Of a stretch of DNA of 64,000 bases, positions 1-8,986 are shown in pieces. Position 1 is the stretch's first letter. The number at the start of each line of letters is the position of its first letter. The position numbers and the translations under genes are program-made. Origin of the DNA: an uncultured Cellulophaga sp. (GTDB lineage: Bacteria > Bacteroidota > Bacteroidia > Flavobacteriales > Flavobacteriaceae); the NCBI GenBank assembly GCA_947492955.1, contig CANLOV010000001.1, positions 248,001-312,000 on the forward strand, written 5' to 3'. The notes beneath the pieces were generated by a model. The model was not told the DNA's origin. It made no database searches and was given only the letters and a program-made list of their open reading frames with translations.

Positions 1-14
1 GAGTTTCTTGCATA

Positions 15-1619
15 TTATTTTTTTAATGTAAAATAAAAAGTAGTTCCAATATTTAATTCACTGCTTAACCATACGTTGCCTTCATATAATTGCACTATTT
101 TTTTAACAATAGATAATCCTATACCTGTAGAACGTTCATTACTACCAATAGATTGAAAAATTTCGAATATTTTTTTATGATATTCTTTCGGAATACCAAC
201 ACCATTGTCTTTAATACTAAATTGCCAATACTTTTTTTTGTCTTCGCAGTCTATTTCTACAATCCCTTTTTCCTTTTTTATATGTACTACTGCGTTGCTT
301 ATAAAGTTCTGAAATAGCTGATGTATTTTAGTTTTATCGGCCATAATGGTAGGGAGCTTATTTTTTATAATTACTTCTACATGGTCTGGAATATAAATAA
401 TACTTGTAATATCATCTATAACCGTATTTACATCTACTAGAGTATTATCCAAATTATCACTTTTAATGGTAGAGTATTTTAAAATACCATCAATTAGTTT
501 ATCCATGGCTTCTACCTTTTCTTGCATTAGTGTTAAGTTGGTTTTGCCATTATCGTCTAATATATCCTTATAATCTTCATTAAGCCAAGTAGCCAAGGCA
601 CTAATACTTCTTAAAGGAGATTTAAGATCATGGGATACTATGTGTGCATATTCTTGTAATCCTTTATTGCTATATTCTAATTCTTTTAATAACTTTTCTT
701 TTTGTAGTTCTAAATTACGTTGCTCTGTAATATCTTCTATCATTGCAATTTGGTAGGCAATTTCTCCGTTTTCTTTTTTGTATGCATTTACAGAGGTTTT
801 AGCAAGTAATGTAGTTTTATCTTTTCTAATATATTTTTTTATAATGGTAAAATTATCTAATTGATTAGTGTTCATCTTATCCATTAATTCTATAGATGCG
901 TCTATGTCTTCTGGCGCAGAGATATCTTTTACACTTAGTTTTTTAAGTTCGGCTTCTGAGTATCCTATTAATTTTATAAATGTTTGATTTGCTTTTACAA
1001 TTTTACCATTTTCTGTTAGTACAATACTTAAAGGTGAGTTCTCTACAATAATATCTAATTGTGTTTTTTGTTCTGATAACAGGTGTTTTATTTCTGTTTC
1101 TTGAGTAATATCTCTAATAATACCTTGTGCAGCAATTGGTTTTTTGTTCTTATCGTAAATTAAGCTGCTATTAATTTGCACATACTTCTCAGACTTATCT
1201 TTTGTAATTATTTTAGCGTGATAATTTTTTAAAATGCCTACTTTTTTTAGTGAAGCAAAAGATTCTACAGTATATTTTATATAATCTTTATGTACAATAT
1301 TAGCAAGGTTTAAGTTCTCTATTGTATGATCATAGCCTAAAAATTCTTTAGCAGAAATATTCATGTTTATAACATTAAATTGCATATCCATAACAACATA
1401 AGGGTCAATAATGTTAATAAAAACGCCATCTAATTCAGCTGTTTTTTCATTAAGAAAATTTTCTAATCTATTATTAGTTTCCTTTAAATGATGAGAAACA
1501 TCGTAAAGTTCTTTAGACTTTTCTTCTAAAATTTTTTCAGCTTGCTGGCGTGCTTTTTTTTGTCTTTCTAAAGCACGTTTAAGCATTAAAACTTCTTTGC
1601 TATCCATTTTGAATAACAT
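15..1619 (-). CDS. PAS-domain sensor histidine kinase, H-NOX partner
   Basis: Soluble sensor kinase of 534 residues with no membrane segment. It has an N-terminal coiled coil (about 8-60), two PAS domains (about 62-175 and 185-300), a HisKA dimerisation domain with the phospho-acceptor in SHDLKSP (His330), then an HATPase domain with N-box Asn442, G1 motif DNGVGIP (about 471) and G2 motif STGIGLS (about 498). The start lies inside the 3' end of the upstream H-NOX gene (20-base overlap). A second ATG at 1607 overlaps the H-NOX stop (ATGGATAG) and may be the real start. The order H-NOX, kinase, response regulator suggests that the H-NOX protein gates autophosphorylation in response to nitric oxide, as in known H-NOX-associated kinases; that role is inferred from context. 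Confidence 0.93.
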   Translation of the reverse strand: MLFKMDSKEVLMLKRALERQKKARQQAEKILEEKSKELYDVSHHLKETNNRLENFLNEKTAELDGVFINIIDPYVVMDMQFNVINMNISAKEFLGYDHTIENLNLANIVHKDYIKYTVESFASLKKVGILKNYHAKIITKDKSEKYVQINSSLIYDKNKKPIAAQGIIRDITQETEIKHLLSEQKTQLDIIVENSPLSIVLTENGKIVKANQTFIKLIGYSEAELKKLSVKDISAPEDIDASIELMDKMNTNQLDNFTIIKKYIRKDKTTLLAKTSVNAYKKENGEIAYQIAMIEDITEQRNLELQKEKLLKELEYSNKGLQEYAHIVSHDLKSPLRSISALATWLNEDYKDILDDNGKTNLTLMQEKVEAMDKLIDGILKYSTIKSDNLDNTLVDVNTVIDDITSIIYIPDHVEVIIKNKLPTIMADKTKIHQLFQNFISNAVVHIKKEKGIVEIDCEDKKKYWQFSIKDNGVGIPKEYHKKIFEIFQSIGSNERSTGIGLSIVKKIVQLYEGNVWLSSELNIGTTFYFTLKK

Positions 1620-2142
1620 TAAATTTTACTTCGGTACCATCATCTTTAAGTAGTTCAAAAGAAACGGAAGCAGTTTTATTAAAGTGTTCAAAAGATTTTT
1701 CTATAAGCCCGTGTGCCAACCTGTATAATCCTCTAGAAGAACTATAGATCATACTAATAGACGTCTCTGTTTTTTCTAATATTTTAAATGTAGGTAATTC
1801 TGCTTCTGGGTATAGTTTTTTAACGTGTACATGTATATGATCTTCAATAGAATATAAAAGACTTAAAGGGTTAGAGTAACTTTTAATTACTTCTGGGTGT
1901 GCTTTTCCTAAGCTAGTAAATAAGTATAATCCAAAAGTATGTATAAGATCATCAACAGAAATATTAACTTTTTTACTAAGCTCGGTAATAAGGCTAAGCA
2001 TTTCATTAAATTCATAAGTGCCAACAGAAGTGTAAATGCCCTCTGAAGGTAAATTGGAAGTTTCTATAATTTCATCAACAACCTCTAATCCAAATTTGGA
2101 TTCTACCATTTCCAAAAATTCAGTAAAAACTATTCCTTTCAT
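1600..2142 (-). CDS. hnoX: H-NOX heme nitric-oxide/oxygen-binding sensor protein
   Basis: Stand-alone H-NOX domain of 180 residues, the normal length for bacterial members. The proximal heme ligand is His102 in EDHIHVHV, and the heme-propionate clamp YxSxR is Tyr133-Ser135-Arg137, both almost exactly at the classical positions. The N-terminus MKGIVFTEF is typical. These proteins bind heme and sense NO (or O2) and usually control a co-transcribed kinase or cyclase. Here the stop overlaps the kinase start, so translational coupling is likely. No distal-pocket Tyr is obvious, which would favour an NO sensor over an O2 binder, but I cannot model the pocket. Confidence 0.95.
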   Translation of the reverse strand: MKGIVFTEFLEMVESKFGLEVVDEIIETSNLPSEGIYTSVGTYEFNEMLSLITELSKKVNISVDDLIHTFGLYLFTSLGKAHPEVIKSYSNPLSLLYSIEDHIHVHVKKLYPEAELPTFKILEKTETSISMIYSSSRGLYRLAHGLIEKSFEHFNKTASVSFELLKDDGTEVKFNVIQNG

Positions 2143-2220
2143 AATTCAATTAATTTACGAACTAAAAGTAGGAAAATAAGTACTTTATAAAAAAATATTG
2201 TTGTGAAATCTTATTTTATA

Positions 2221-2622
2221 TTAGCCTTTTATAAGTTCATTAATGGTCCAATACTGGAGTACTGTTCTTAGCTTTTCTTCGTAATCTTCATATTTTAAAG
2301 GCTTTATAATATAACCAGCAATGCCAATTTTATAACATTCTAGTAAATCTGCTCTGTTCTCAGATGTTGTCAAAATAATAGTAGGCAAGTATTTTAAAGT
2401 GTCATGATTTTTAAGAATTTTTAGAAATTCAATTCCGCTCATCCTAGGCATATTGAGATCAAGAAGAATAATATCTGGAAGAGAATTTTTAGAATTTAAG
2501 ATAGCTAGAGCCTCTTCTCCATTTTTAGCTTCGGTTATTTTATGTTTAAGCTGAAACTTAGAAACTGTTCTGTTTAATTTCATTGTCTCAATAGCATCGT
2601 CTTCTATAAATAGTATGTTCAT
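2221..2622 (-). CDS. Single-domain response regulator (CheY-like receiver)
   Basis: A 133-residue receiver domain without an output domain. The acidic pocket is EDD (7-9), the phospho-acceptor is Asp55 in LLDLNMP, the switch Thr is at 85/86 and the conserved Lys is Lys107 in IIKPLK. It lies 78 bases upstream of the H-NOX gene on the same strand, so the three genes probably form one NO-responsive phosphorelay module. With no DNA-binding or enzymatic output, the phosphorylated protein must act by protein-protein contact. A CACCTTTG sequence (minus strand, 2642-2649) resembles the -7 element and would give a very short leader. Confidence 0.93.
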   Translation of the reverse strand: MNILFIEDDAIETMKLNRTVSKFQLKHKITEAKNGEEALAILNSKNSLPDIILLDLNMPRMSGIEFLKILKNHDTLKYLPTIILTTSENRADLLECYKIGIAGYIIKPLKYEDYEEKLRTVLQYWTINELIKG

Positions 2623-2850
2623 GATTATACTTAGTTAAGTAACAAAGGTGTATTTTATATTATTATTTAGAGATTAATAGTAGGTGAACGTAGTTTAAGT
2701 GTAGACGAATGGAAATTTTATTCGGTTTAGATTTTATAAAAAATAAGTAAAAGAGGATATAATTATACTTAAAAAAAGGATAAAGTGTTTTATTATAATA
2801 TATTTGTTATAGAAAATAGTGTGCGCACACGAAATAATGAAAACGATAGT

Positions 2851-3666
2851 ATGGATAATATTTTTGATGTTAAAGGCAAAGTAATTATTATAACAGGAGG
2901 AGCTGGAGTATTAGGGGGGAGTATAGCCAAACATTTGCTTATACAAGGAGCAAAAATTATTATAATTAGCCGTAGTGAGGAAAGTATATCTAAAAAAATA
3001 AGTGAGTTAAGTAAAGTAGGTAACAATATATTAGGATACTCTTGTGATGTTTTAGATGAAGAACAATTAATACAAGTAAAAAATAAGGTTATTGATAAAT
3101 GGGGACAGATAGATGCATTAATAAATGCAGCAGGCGGTAATATGCCTGGAGCAACTATTGCACCAGAAAACACTTTTTTTGATTTAAAAATTGATGAGTT
3201 TAAGAAAGTTTCACAATTAAATTTAGAAGGTACAGTATTACCAAGTATGGTTTTTGGTCAAGAAATTATTAAACAACAGAAAGGTAGCATTATAAATGTT
3301 TCTTCTATGGCAGCAGCACAAGCCATTACTAGAGTTGTAGGTTATTCTGCATCAAAAGCAGCTATAGATAACTTTACCAAATGGTTGGCAACAGAATTTG
3401 CATTAAAATATGGAGATCAAATACGTGTTAATGCCATAGCTCCAGGATTTTTTATAGGGAAACAAAATTTACGATTGCTAACTAATGAGGATGGCAGTTA
3501 TACGGACAGAGGTAATACTATTATAAGTAATACGCCTATGAAACGTTTTGGTGAGGCAAAAGAATTAAACGGAACGGTACAATGGTTATTAAGTGATGCT
3601 GCTAGTTTTGTTACAGGGATTGTGGTGCCTATAGATGGCGGATTTAGTGCTTTTAGTGGTGTATAG
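2851..3666 (+). CDS. SDR-family D-mannonate oxidoreductase (fructuronate reductase)
   Basis: Short-chain dehydrogenase of about 271 residues. The Rossmann motif TGGAGVLG lies near the N-terminus, followed by NAAGG and the catalytic YSASK. An ATG at 2785 would add 22 residues before MDNIFDVKGK with no similarity to SDR proteins, so 2851 is chosen. It is the first gene of an operon with uxuA and uxaC (18-base gap). In Bacteroidetes an SDR in this position reduces D-fructuronate to D-mannonate, replacing the unrelated long-chain UxuB; the substrate is inferred from context. Confidence 0.88.
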   Translation: MDNIFDVKGKVIIITGGAGVLGGSIAKHLLIQGAKIIIISRSEESISKKISELSKVGNNILGYSCDVLDEEQLIQVKNKVIDKWGQIDALINAAGGNMPGATIAPENTFFDLKIDEFKKVSQLNLEGTVLPSMVFGQEIIKQQKGSIINVSSMAAAQAITRVVGYSASKAAIDNFTKWLATEFALKYGDQIRVNAIAPGFFIGKQNLRLLTNEDGSYTDRGNTIISNTPMKRFGEAKELNGTVQWLLSDAASFVTGIVVPIDGGFSAFSGV

Positions 3667-3684
3667 TTATATAGATAAATTAGA

Positions 3685-4851
3685 ATGAAACAATCATTTA
3701 GATGGTTTGGGGAAAACGACCCCGTACAATTATCACATATTAAACAATCTGGAGCGGAGGGTGTAGTAACAGCATTGCATCATATTCCTAATGGAGAAAT
3801 ATGGGAAGTAGAAGAAATACAAAAAGTAAAAACACGTATTAATAACGCAGGTTTAGAATGGGTGTTTATAGAAAGTATTCCTGTACATGAAAATATTAAA
3901 TTACGAAAAGGAGATTATAAAAAGCGTATGGAAAATTATAAACAGAGTTTAAAGAATATAGCGGCATGTAATATTAAAAATGTGTGCTATAATTTTATGC
4001 CTGTGTTAGATTGGACACGCACAGATTTGTTTTGGAAATTAGGAAATGGGGCTACAGCTTTACGATTTGATAAAGTTAAAATGGCGATTTTTGAGTGCTT
4101 TATAATGAAACGTAAAAATGCTGAGAATGATTATTCTAAGTCGGTATTAGATAATGCAAAGCTTCTTTTTTCTAAAATGACTATTGTAGAAAAGAGAAAT
4201 TTACAAGATGCTATTTTAAAAGGTTTGCCAGGAACTGTAGACGATTTAACAATAGATGTTTTTAAAGCAATGATTGCTGAATACGATGGTTTAACGCATG
4301 CCGATTTAAAAGCAAATTTATCTTATTTTTTAAATGCCGTAATTCCTTTAGCAGAAGAATTAGGAATAAAAATGGCAATTCACCCAGATGATCCGCCAAT
4401 AGATATTATGGGTTTACCCAGGATTATAAAATCTGAAAGGGATTTAGAAGATTTATTAGGTTTTATAGATAGCCCATCTAACGGAATTACTTTTTGTACA
4501 GGGTCTTTAGGAGCTAACCCTGCTAATGATTTGCCTAAAATGATCACTAAGTTTGCCGATAAAATTCATTTTTTACATCTTAGAAATGTACGTAGAGAGG
4601 TAGATGGAAGTTTTTATGAAGATAACCATTTAGAAGGTTCAACAGATATGTACAAAGTGGTAGAAGCCGTTTTAAAAATTGAAAAAGAAAGAGGAGTTAA
4701 CTTGCCTATGAGACCCGATCACGGGCACCAAATGCTACACGATTTAGAACAGCAAAGTGCATATTGTGGCTATACTTCTATAGGTAGATTAAAAGGCTTA
4801 GCAGAAATAAGGGGATTAGAATTAGGAATAAAAAGAAGTTTAGCGTTATGA
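3685..4851 (+). CDS. uxuA: Mannonate dehydratase
   Basis: The 388-residue protein matches UxuA in length and in its metal-site motifs: MAIHPDDPP (about 235), FCTGSLGA (about 270), HLRNV (about 298) and RPDHGHQM (about 343). It dehydrates D-mannonate to 2-keto-3-deoxy-D-gluconate in the cytoplasm, a step of glucuronate catabolism. It overlaps uxaC by four bases (ATGA), indicating translational coupling. The neighbouring reductase and isomerase complete the path from glucuronate to KDG. Downstream KDG kinase and aldolase genes are not in this window. Confidence 0.96.
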   Translation: MKQSFRWFGENDPVQLSHIKQSGAEGVVTALHHIPNGEIWEVEEIQKVKTRINNAGLEWVFIESIPVHENIKLRKGDYKKRMENYKQSLKNIAACNIKNVCYNFMPVLDWTRTDLFWKLGNGATALRFDKVKMAIFECFIMKRKNAENDYSKSVLDNAKLLFSKMTIVEKRNLQDAILKGLPGTVDDLTIDVFKAMIAEYDGLTHADLKANLSYFLNAVIPLAEELGIKMAIHPDDPPIDIMGLPRIIKSERDLEDLLGFIDSPSNGITFCTGSLGANPANDLPKMITKFADKIHFLHLRNVRREVDGSFYEDNHLEGSTDMYKVVEAVLKIEKERGVNLPMRPDHGHQMLHDLEQQSAYCGYTSIGRLKGLAEIRGLELGIKRSLAL

Positions 4852-6263
4852 AAAAAGATGCTTCTTTTATGAATGATAATTTTTTATTGCATTCAGTTGT
4901 TGCGCAAAAACTGTATCACGATTATGCAGCTAAAATGCCTATTATAGATTATCACAATCATTTATCTCCAGAGAAAATAGCAAGTAATACTGGTTTTAAA
5001 GATATTACTGAAGCATGGTTATCCGAGGATCATTATAAATGGAGAGCTATGCGTGCCAATGGTATAGATGAGGTTTATATTACAGGGAATGCTTCTGGCG
5101 AAGAAAAATTTAGAAAGTGGGCAGCAACTGTGCCTTATACTTTAAAGAATCCATTGTTTCATTGGACACACTTAGAGTTAAAGCATTATTTTGGTATTAA
5201 GGATTTATTGCAACCTAGTTCTTGCGATGTTATTTATAAAGAAACATCGGCTTATTTACAAGAAACAACAGCGCAGCAATTATTAGCACAAGCTAATGTA
5301 GAGCTGGTTTGTACTACAGATGATCCAACAGATAATATACAATGGCATCAACAGATAAAAAAAGGAGATTTTAATACTCGCGTATTACCTACATTTAGGT
5401 CAGATAATATTATAGGTATAGATAATCCTCAATTTTTATCCTACTTAAAAAAACTTTCTACAGTTACAGATAAGAATATAGAAAGTTTAAATACCTTGTT
5501 AGATGCGCTACAAAATAGAGTAGATTATTTTCATGAAAATGGATGTAGATTGTCAGATTATGGACTTACAGGAGAATTCTCGGCAATAGATTTTAATGAT
5601 GATTTAGTTGATGTAATTCTAAAAAAGAAGATTCAAGGAAAAGTACTTTTAGCAGAAGAGATAAAACAATATAAATCTTGTCTATTGTATTATTTAGCAA
5701 CTATGTACCATAAAAAGAAATGGGCGCAGCAATATCATTTAGGACCTATACGCAATAATAATAGTAGACTCATAAAACAGTTTGGGGCAGATGCTGGTTG
5801 CGATTCTATAGGAGATTATTCCTTTGCAACATCCTTATCTAAATTTTTTAATAGACTAGATAGTCAAAATAAATTAGCAAAAACAATTACTTATAACTTA
5901 AACCCAGCGCATAATGAGGTATTTGCTTCTATGATGGGCAATTTTAACACAAGTGAACTTCCTGGGAAAATGCAATTGGGAGCCGCTTGGTGGTTTTTAG
6001 ACCAGAAAGATGGTATGGAAAAACAAATTAATACGCTATCTAATTTAAGTTTGTTAAGTAGGTTCGTAGGTATGTTAACAGATAGTAGAAGTTTTTTATC
6101 GTTCCCTAGGCACGAGTATTTTAGAAGAATTTTGTGTAATAGTATTGGAAATGATGTAATGAATGGAGAAGTGCCTAATGATATAGAGTTTTTAGGAAAA
6201 ATGGTTCAGGATATTTGTTACAATAATGCGGTAAACTATTTTAAGTTTAACGATTCTCTTTAA
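4848..6263 (+). CDS. uxaC: Glucuronate (uronate) isomerase
   Basis: UxaC of 471 residues, the usual length. The N-terminal metal-binding HxH occurs in IIDYHNHLSPEKIA (about residue 37). It interconverts D-glucuronate and D-fructuronate, the first step of the pathway encoded by this operon. It starts within the uxuA stop codon (ATGA). The 3' end overlaps the convergent gene at 6260 by four bases, so no terminator separates them and the two transcripts must overlap. Confidence 0.96.
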   Translation: MKKDASFMNDNFLLHSVVAQKLYHDYAAKMPIIDYHNHLSPEKIASNTGFKDITEAWLSEDHYKWRAMRANGIDEVYITGNASGEEKFRKWAATVPYTLKNPLFHWTHLELKHYFGIKDLLQPSSCDVIYKETSAYLQETTAQQLLAQANVELVCTTDDPTDNIQWHQQIKKGDFNTRVLPTFRSDNIIGIDNPQFLSYLKKLSTVTDKNIESLNTLLDALQNRVDYFHENGCRLSDYGLTGEFSAIDFNDDLVDVILKKKIQGKVLLAEEIKQYKSCLLYYLATMYHKKKWAQQYHLGPIRNNNSRLIKQFGADAGCDSIGDYSFATSLSKFFNRLDSQNKLAKTITYNLNPAHNEVFASMMGNFNTSELPGKMQLGAAWWFLDQKDGMEKQINTLSNLSLLSRFVGMLTDSRSFLSFPRHEYFRRILCNSIGNDVMNGEVPNDIEFLGKMVQDICYNNAVNYFKFNDSL

Positions 6264-7399
6264 CGTTCTTTTGGTCTTAACCAAAATTTATCGGCTTCAG
6301 GAATATGTTTGTAGCCTTCAATTGTAAAAGGGTTAAAGTTTTTTTTAGCAAAAATATACCAAGCAGTAGAAGATACTGCAGCTAATTCATCAGTATGGTT
6401 CCATAGTATTTCAGTGCCAAAATTTGTTCCTTGATTACTGGTATAAGGAATAGCACTAGTATTATTATTAAGCGAACTAGTGATAAACGTTTTTTCTATA
6501 TCCTTTAAGAGAACTTTAGCTTTGGAAGTACTATTTGCCCTTTTGTAGGCTAATGCCATTTGTGCAGAACCTTCTAACCAAATAACATCTTTATCACCAT
6601 CAAAACAATAGCCAGTTATTTTTGTATTAGTAGCAGTAGTTATTTGTGTATTTAAATAACGATTAGCTTTTGTTAGTGTTTCTTTAGGGAAATCTTCTAA
6701 AATAAGATAGCCCAAGGCATGTAAATCCATTGCATAGTAATAATTAGGATTGTTTGGCCAGGCAACTAAAAGCTGATCCTTAGTATTCCAACGCTCTTCT
6801 TTTAAATAGCGAAGTATGTTTTTATGAAAACTATCATAGCCTTCCACGGCATTAAAAGCAGTAATAATTCCTTCAGTTATTTTATGGATACGGGTACCAT
6901 CTTCGTTATGGCCTCCCCAAAGTCCGCCATCTGTATCCTGTAGAGAACGGAGCCATTGTTCTAGAGCTTTTGCTAAGGTTTTATACCTATTATTTTTAGT
7001 TTTTGCATGGTAATTATTTAAAGCAATAAGTAGCCACGCATTATCTCCCATCCAGGTACGGTTACCGTTTGCGCCATTTTTATCTCTGCATTGATAAAAG
7101 CCACCAGAATTAGCTAATAATTCATGATTGATTCTTGAGTTGTAAAAATCAAATATTTTTTCGGCATTTTTACTTTTACCAGTAGCAATAAAAGCTAAAG
7201 CTGCTAAGGAATTATCGTATAGGGAAACGAAATTGGTATGTTCAGCACTCTCTAGCAAACCATTAGGCTGTTGCATATGCAATAACCAATTTTTAGCTTT
7301 TTTAATATGATTTTGTTTTTTGTGAGGGACTAATTTTTTACTTGTAAACCCAAGAAATAAGAATGCAGATAAAATAAGTAAGAACGCATTAGATTTCAT
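6260..7399 (-). CDS. Secreted alpha/alpha-toroid protein, possible carbohydrate enzyme
   Basis: A 379-residue protein with an N-terminal signal peptide (hydrophobic 4-18) and no lipobox. The rest is helical-hairpin sequence with repeated Trp/Gly motifs such as WLLHMQQPNGL, GDNAWLLIALNNY, SLQDTDGGLWGG and YYYAMDLHALGY. This is the pattern of six-hairpin or alpha/alpha-barrel enzymes (glycosidases, polysaccharide lyases, terpene-cyclase-like folds). No catalytic residue can be assigned. It faces the uronate operon, which suggests a role in uronate-containing polysaccharide use, but this is context only. Confidence 0.75.
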   Translation of the reverse strand: MKSNAFLLILSAFLFLGFTSKKLVPHKKQNHIKKAKNWLLHMQQPNGLLESAEHTNFVSLYDNSLAALAFIATGKSKNAEKIFDFYNSRINHELLANSGGFYQCRDKNGANGNRTWMGDNAWLLIALNNYHAKTKNNRYKTLAKALEQWLRSLQDTDGGLWGGHNEDGTRIHKITEGIITAFNAVEGYDSFHKNILRYLKEERWNTKDQLLVAWPNNPNYYYAMDLHALGYLILEDFPKETLTKANRYLNTQITTATNTKITGYCFDGDKDVIWLEGSAQMALAYKRANSTSKAKVLLKDIEKTFITSSLNNNTSAIPYTSNQGTNFGTEILWNHTDELAAVSSTAWYIFAKKNFNPFTIEGYKHIPEADKFWLRPKER

Positions 7400-7547
7400 A
7401 GGTATAAGATACTTTTTAAGTATTAAACATTATTTTTTAAGAAATGTTGCCAATTATTAAATGTATCTCTATAACGAAAATGAATCTATTTTTAATATTT
7501 TAGCTATTATCATTATTCAAAAAACAAGAAAATTGGAAGAAAATAAA

Positions 7548-8228
7548 ATGTATATAAAGCAACATAAATTACTAGTAGCTACCGATTGTATTGTTTTTGG
7601 TTTTGATCAAGGGTGTTTAAAATTATTAGTATTTAAAAGGCGTATAGATCCCTTTGTAGGGCATTGGTCTCTTATAGGAAGTTTTGTTAATAAGGATGAG
7701 AGTGTTACAGATGCAGCAATGCGTATATTAGTGCAATTTACTGGCCTAGAAAATATTTTTTTAGAAGAGCTAAAAGTGTACAGTAAAGTAGATAGGGATT
7801 CTGGTGATCGTTGTATATCTATAGGGCAATATGCTTTAATTAGAATAGATGATTATAATGAAGAATTAGTAGAAAAACATGGAGCAAAATGGTTTTCTGT
7901 TGATGAGTTGCCAGATCTGGTTCTAGATCATAATAAAATGGTTTTAGATGCTTTAGAAGGTTTAAAAATTAAAGCAAGAAGAAGACCCATAGGTTTAGAG
8001 TTGTTGCCAGAAAAATTTACTATTCCACAGTTACAAAGTTTATATGAAGCCATATACCAACGCGCTTTAGATAATAGAAATTTTAGAAAAAAACTATTGT
8101 CTTTTGGTTTACTTATTAAGCTAGATGAGAAAGATAAAACCACTTCTAAAAAAGGAGCGTACTTGTATACCTTTGATTATGATAAGTATAAGGTATTAGA
8201 AGAATCTGGCTTCGATTTTTTCCTATAA
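7548..8228 (+). CDS. Nudix-derived transcriptional regulator (NrtR/AraR-like)
   Basis: A 226-residue protein with a Nudix fold (about 8-140) followed by a winged helix (about 150-226; FTIPQLQSLYEAIYQ, KKGAYLYTF). The Nudix box is degenerate: the box Gly is Ser45, and the RE..EE catalytic core reads RI..QF (59-64), so hydrolysis is unlikely and a sugar- or nucleotide-sensing regulator is expected. In Bacteroidetes such proteins (AraR-like) control pentose and other sugar operons. The start at 7548 is chosen because ggaag lies eight bases upstream; an in-frame ATG at 7461 has no such support. Divergent from the gene at 6260; candidate regulator of the uronate locus. Confidence 0.85.
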   Translation: MYIKQHKLLVATDCIVFGFDQGCLKLLVFKRRIDPFVGHWSLIGSFVNKDESVTDAAMRILVQFTGLENIFLEELKVYSKVDRDSGDRCISIGQYALIRIDDYNEELVEKHGAKWFSVDELPDLVLDHNKMVLDALEGLKIKARRRPIGLELLPEKFTIPQLQSLYEAIYQRALDNRNFRKKLLSFGLLIKLDEKDKTTSKKGAYLYTFDYDKYKVLEESGFDFFL

Positions 8229-8283
8229 GCAAACCATCTTTTTAAATAAATTATAAGAATTCTGTACAAGAAAAAAACTTTTC

Positions 8284-8291
8284 TATATTTG
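8284..8291 (+). promoter_or_regulatory. Promoter -7 element of candidate small RNA
   Basis: TATATTTG is a perfect match to the Bacteroidetes -7 consensus TAnnTTTG. A weak TTCTG at the -33 position lies about 20 bases upstream. It should start transcription near 8298, giving the structured RNA described next. No plus-strand gene lies downstream before 9032. Confidence 0.6.
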
Positions 8292-8297
8292 CAGCGT

Positions 8298-8397
8298 TGT
8301 GTTGTATCTTAATTTTTTAAATTAAGATGTAGGTTGTAACCTAACAAAATGTTAGTTTAAACCAATGAAAGGCTTTCCAGTACGGAAGGCTTTTTTT
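8298..8397 (+). ncRNA. Candidate small RNA with three hairpins
   Basis: About 100 nucleotides between the Nudix regulator and the convergent DUF456 gene. It begins just after a consensus -7 element. A perfect 10-bp hairpin (8306-8315 / 8319-8328) is followed by two mutually exclusive short hairpins, TAGG/CCTA (8330-8343) and CTAAC/GTTAG (8341-8355), and a terminator stem at 8368-8394. There is no open reading frame. It could match a known flavobacterial RNA motif; I cannot search Rfam. Promoter, structure and terminator together make an independent transcript more likely than a read-through trailer. Confidence 0.55.
8368..8397 (+). terminator. Rho-independent terminator of candidate small RNA
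   Basis: An 11-bp stem, AAAGGCTTTCC with GGAAGGCTTTT (two G-U pairs), loop AGTAC, followed by a run of seven T. Orientation fits plus-strand transcription. It also separates the small RNA from the convergent DUF456 gene ending at 8408. Confidence 0.8.
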
Positions 8398-8407
8398 GTT
8401 TTTAATG

Positions 8408-8923
8408 TTAACTAAAAAAAGGAAATAGCTCGTTTTTATAATCCCAAGCTTTAGTAATAAATAAACCTAGAAAAACAATAGCTACTAAAAACTTTAAAAA
8501 AGTACCAGTTAAAAAACCAAGAAAAGAACCAAAAGCAGCTTTTAATGCCGTTTTCTGATCAGCCTTATTTATAAGCTCGCCTACAAGAGCTCCAACAAAG
8601 GGCCATACAACAATACCAAAAACGCCTAAAATGGGAAATATTAACGCAACAATAAGTCCTAAAGTTGTACCTACCATGCCGGCTTTACTACCGCCAAATT
8701 TTTTTGTGCCCATGGCAGGGATAATATAATCTAGAATAAAAACAGCAATTGCAATTACTAGCGTAATACCTAAAAATACCCAGTCATTAGGGATGGCTTT
8801 GGTAAGAAAAAGAAATAATAAACCCAGCCAACTAATAGGCGGACCAGGTAATACAGGTAAAAAACTACCTATAATTCCTAAAACCATACATAACAAACCC
8901 AAAATTAATAAAGCAATATCCAT
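8408..8923 (-). CDS. DUF456 family membrane protein
   Basis: A 171-residue integral membrane protein with about five or six hydrophobic segments and the glycine-rich core of DUF456 (GIIGSFLPVLPGPP near residue 18; VVWPFVGALVGE near 105). The family is widespread in Bacteroidetes and of unknown function. It ends just after the small-RNA terminator and diverges from the BlaI operon, whose operator lies 64-97 bases upstream of its start, so it could be affected by the same repressor. Confidence 0.85.
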   Translation of the reverse strand: MDIALLILGLLCMVLGIIGSFLPVLPGPPISWLGLLFLFLTKAIPNDWVFLGITLVIAIAVFILDYIIPAMGTKKFGGSKAGMVGTTLGLIVALIFPILGVFGIVVWPFVGALVGELINKADQKTALKAAFGSFLGFLTGTFLKFLVAIVFLGLFITKAWDYKNELFPFFS

Positions 8924-8986
8924 TTATATATTTTCTATATAAGACTAATATACTAATGATTTGTTACAGGAATAAAATTATTTTTA

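Noticed and set aside
2785-2850. Longer N-terminus for the SDR gene
   Set aside because: The 22 extra residues do not resemble the SDR family, whose conserved sequence begins a few residues after the ATG at 2851.
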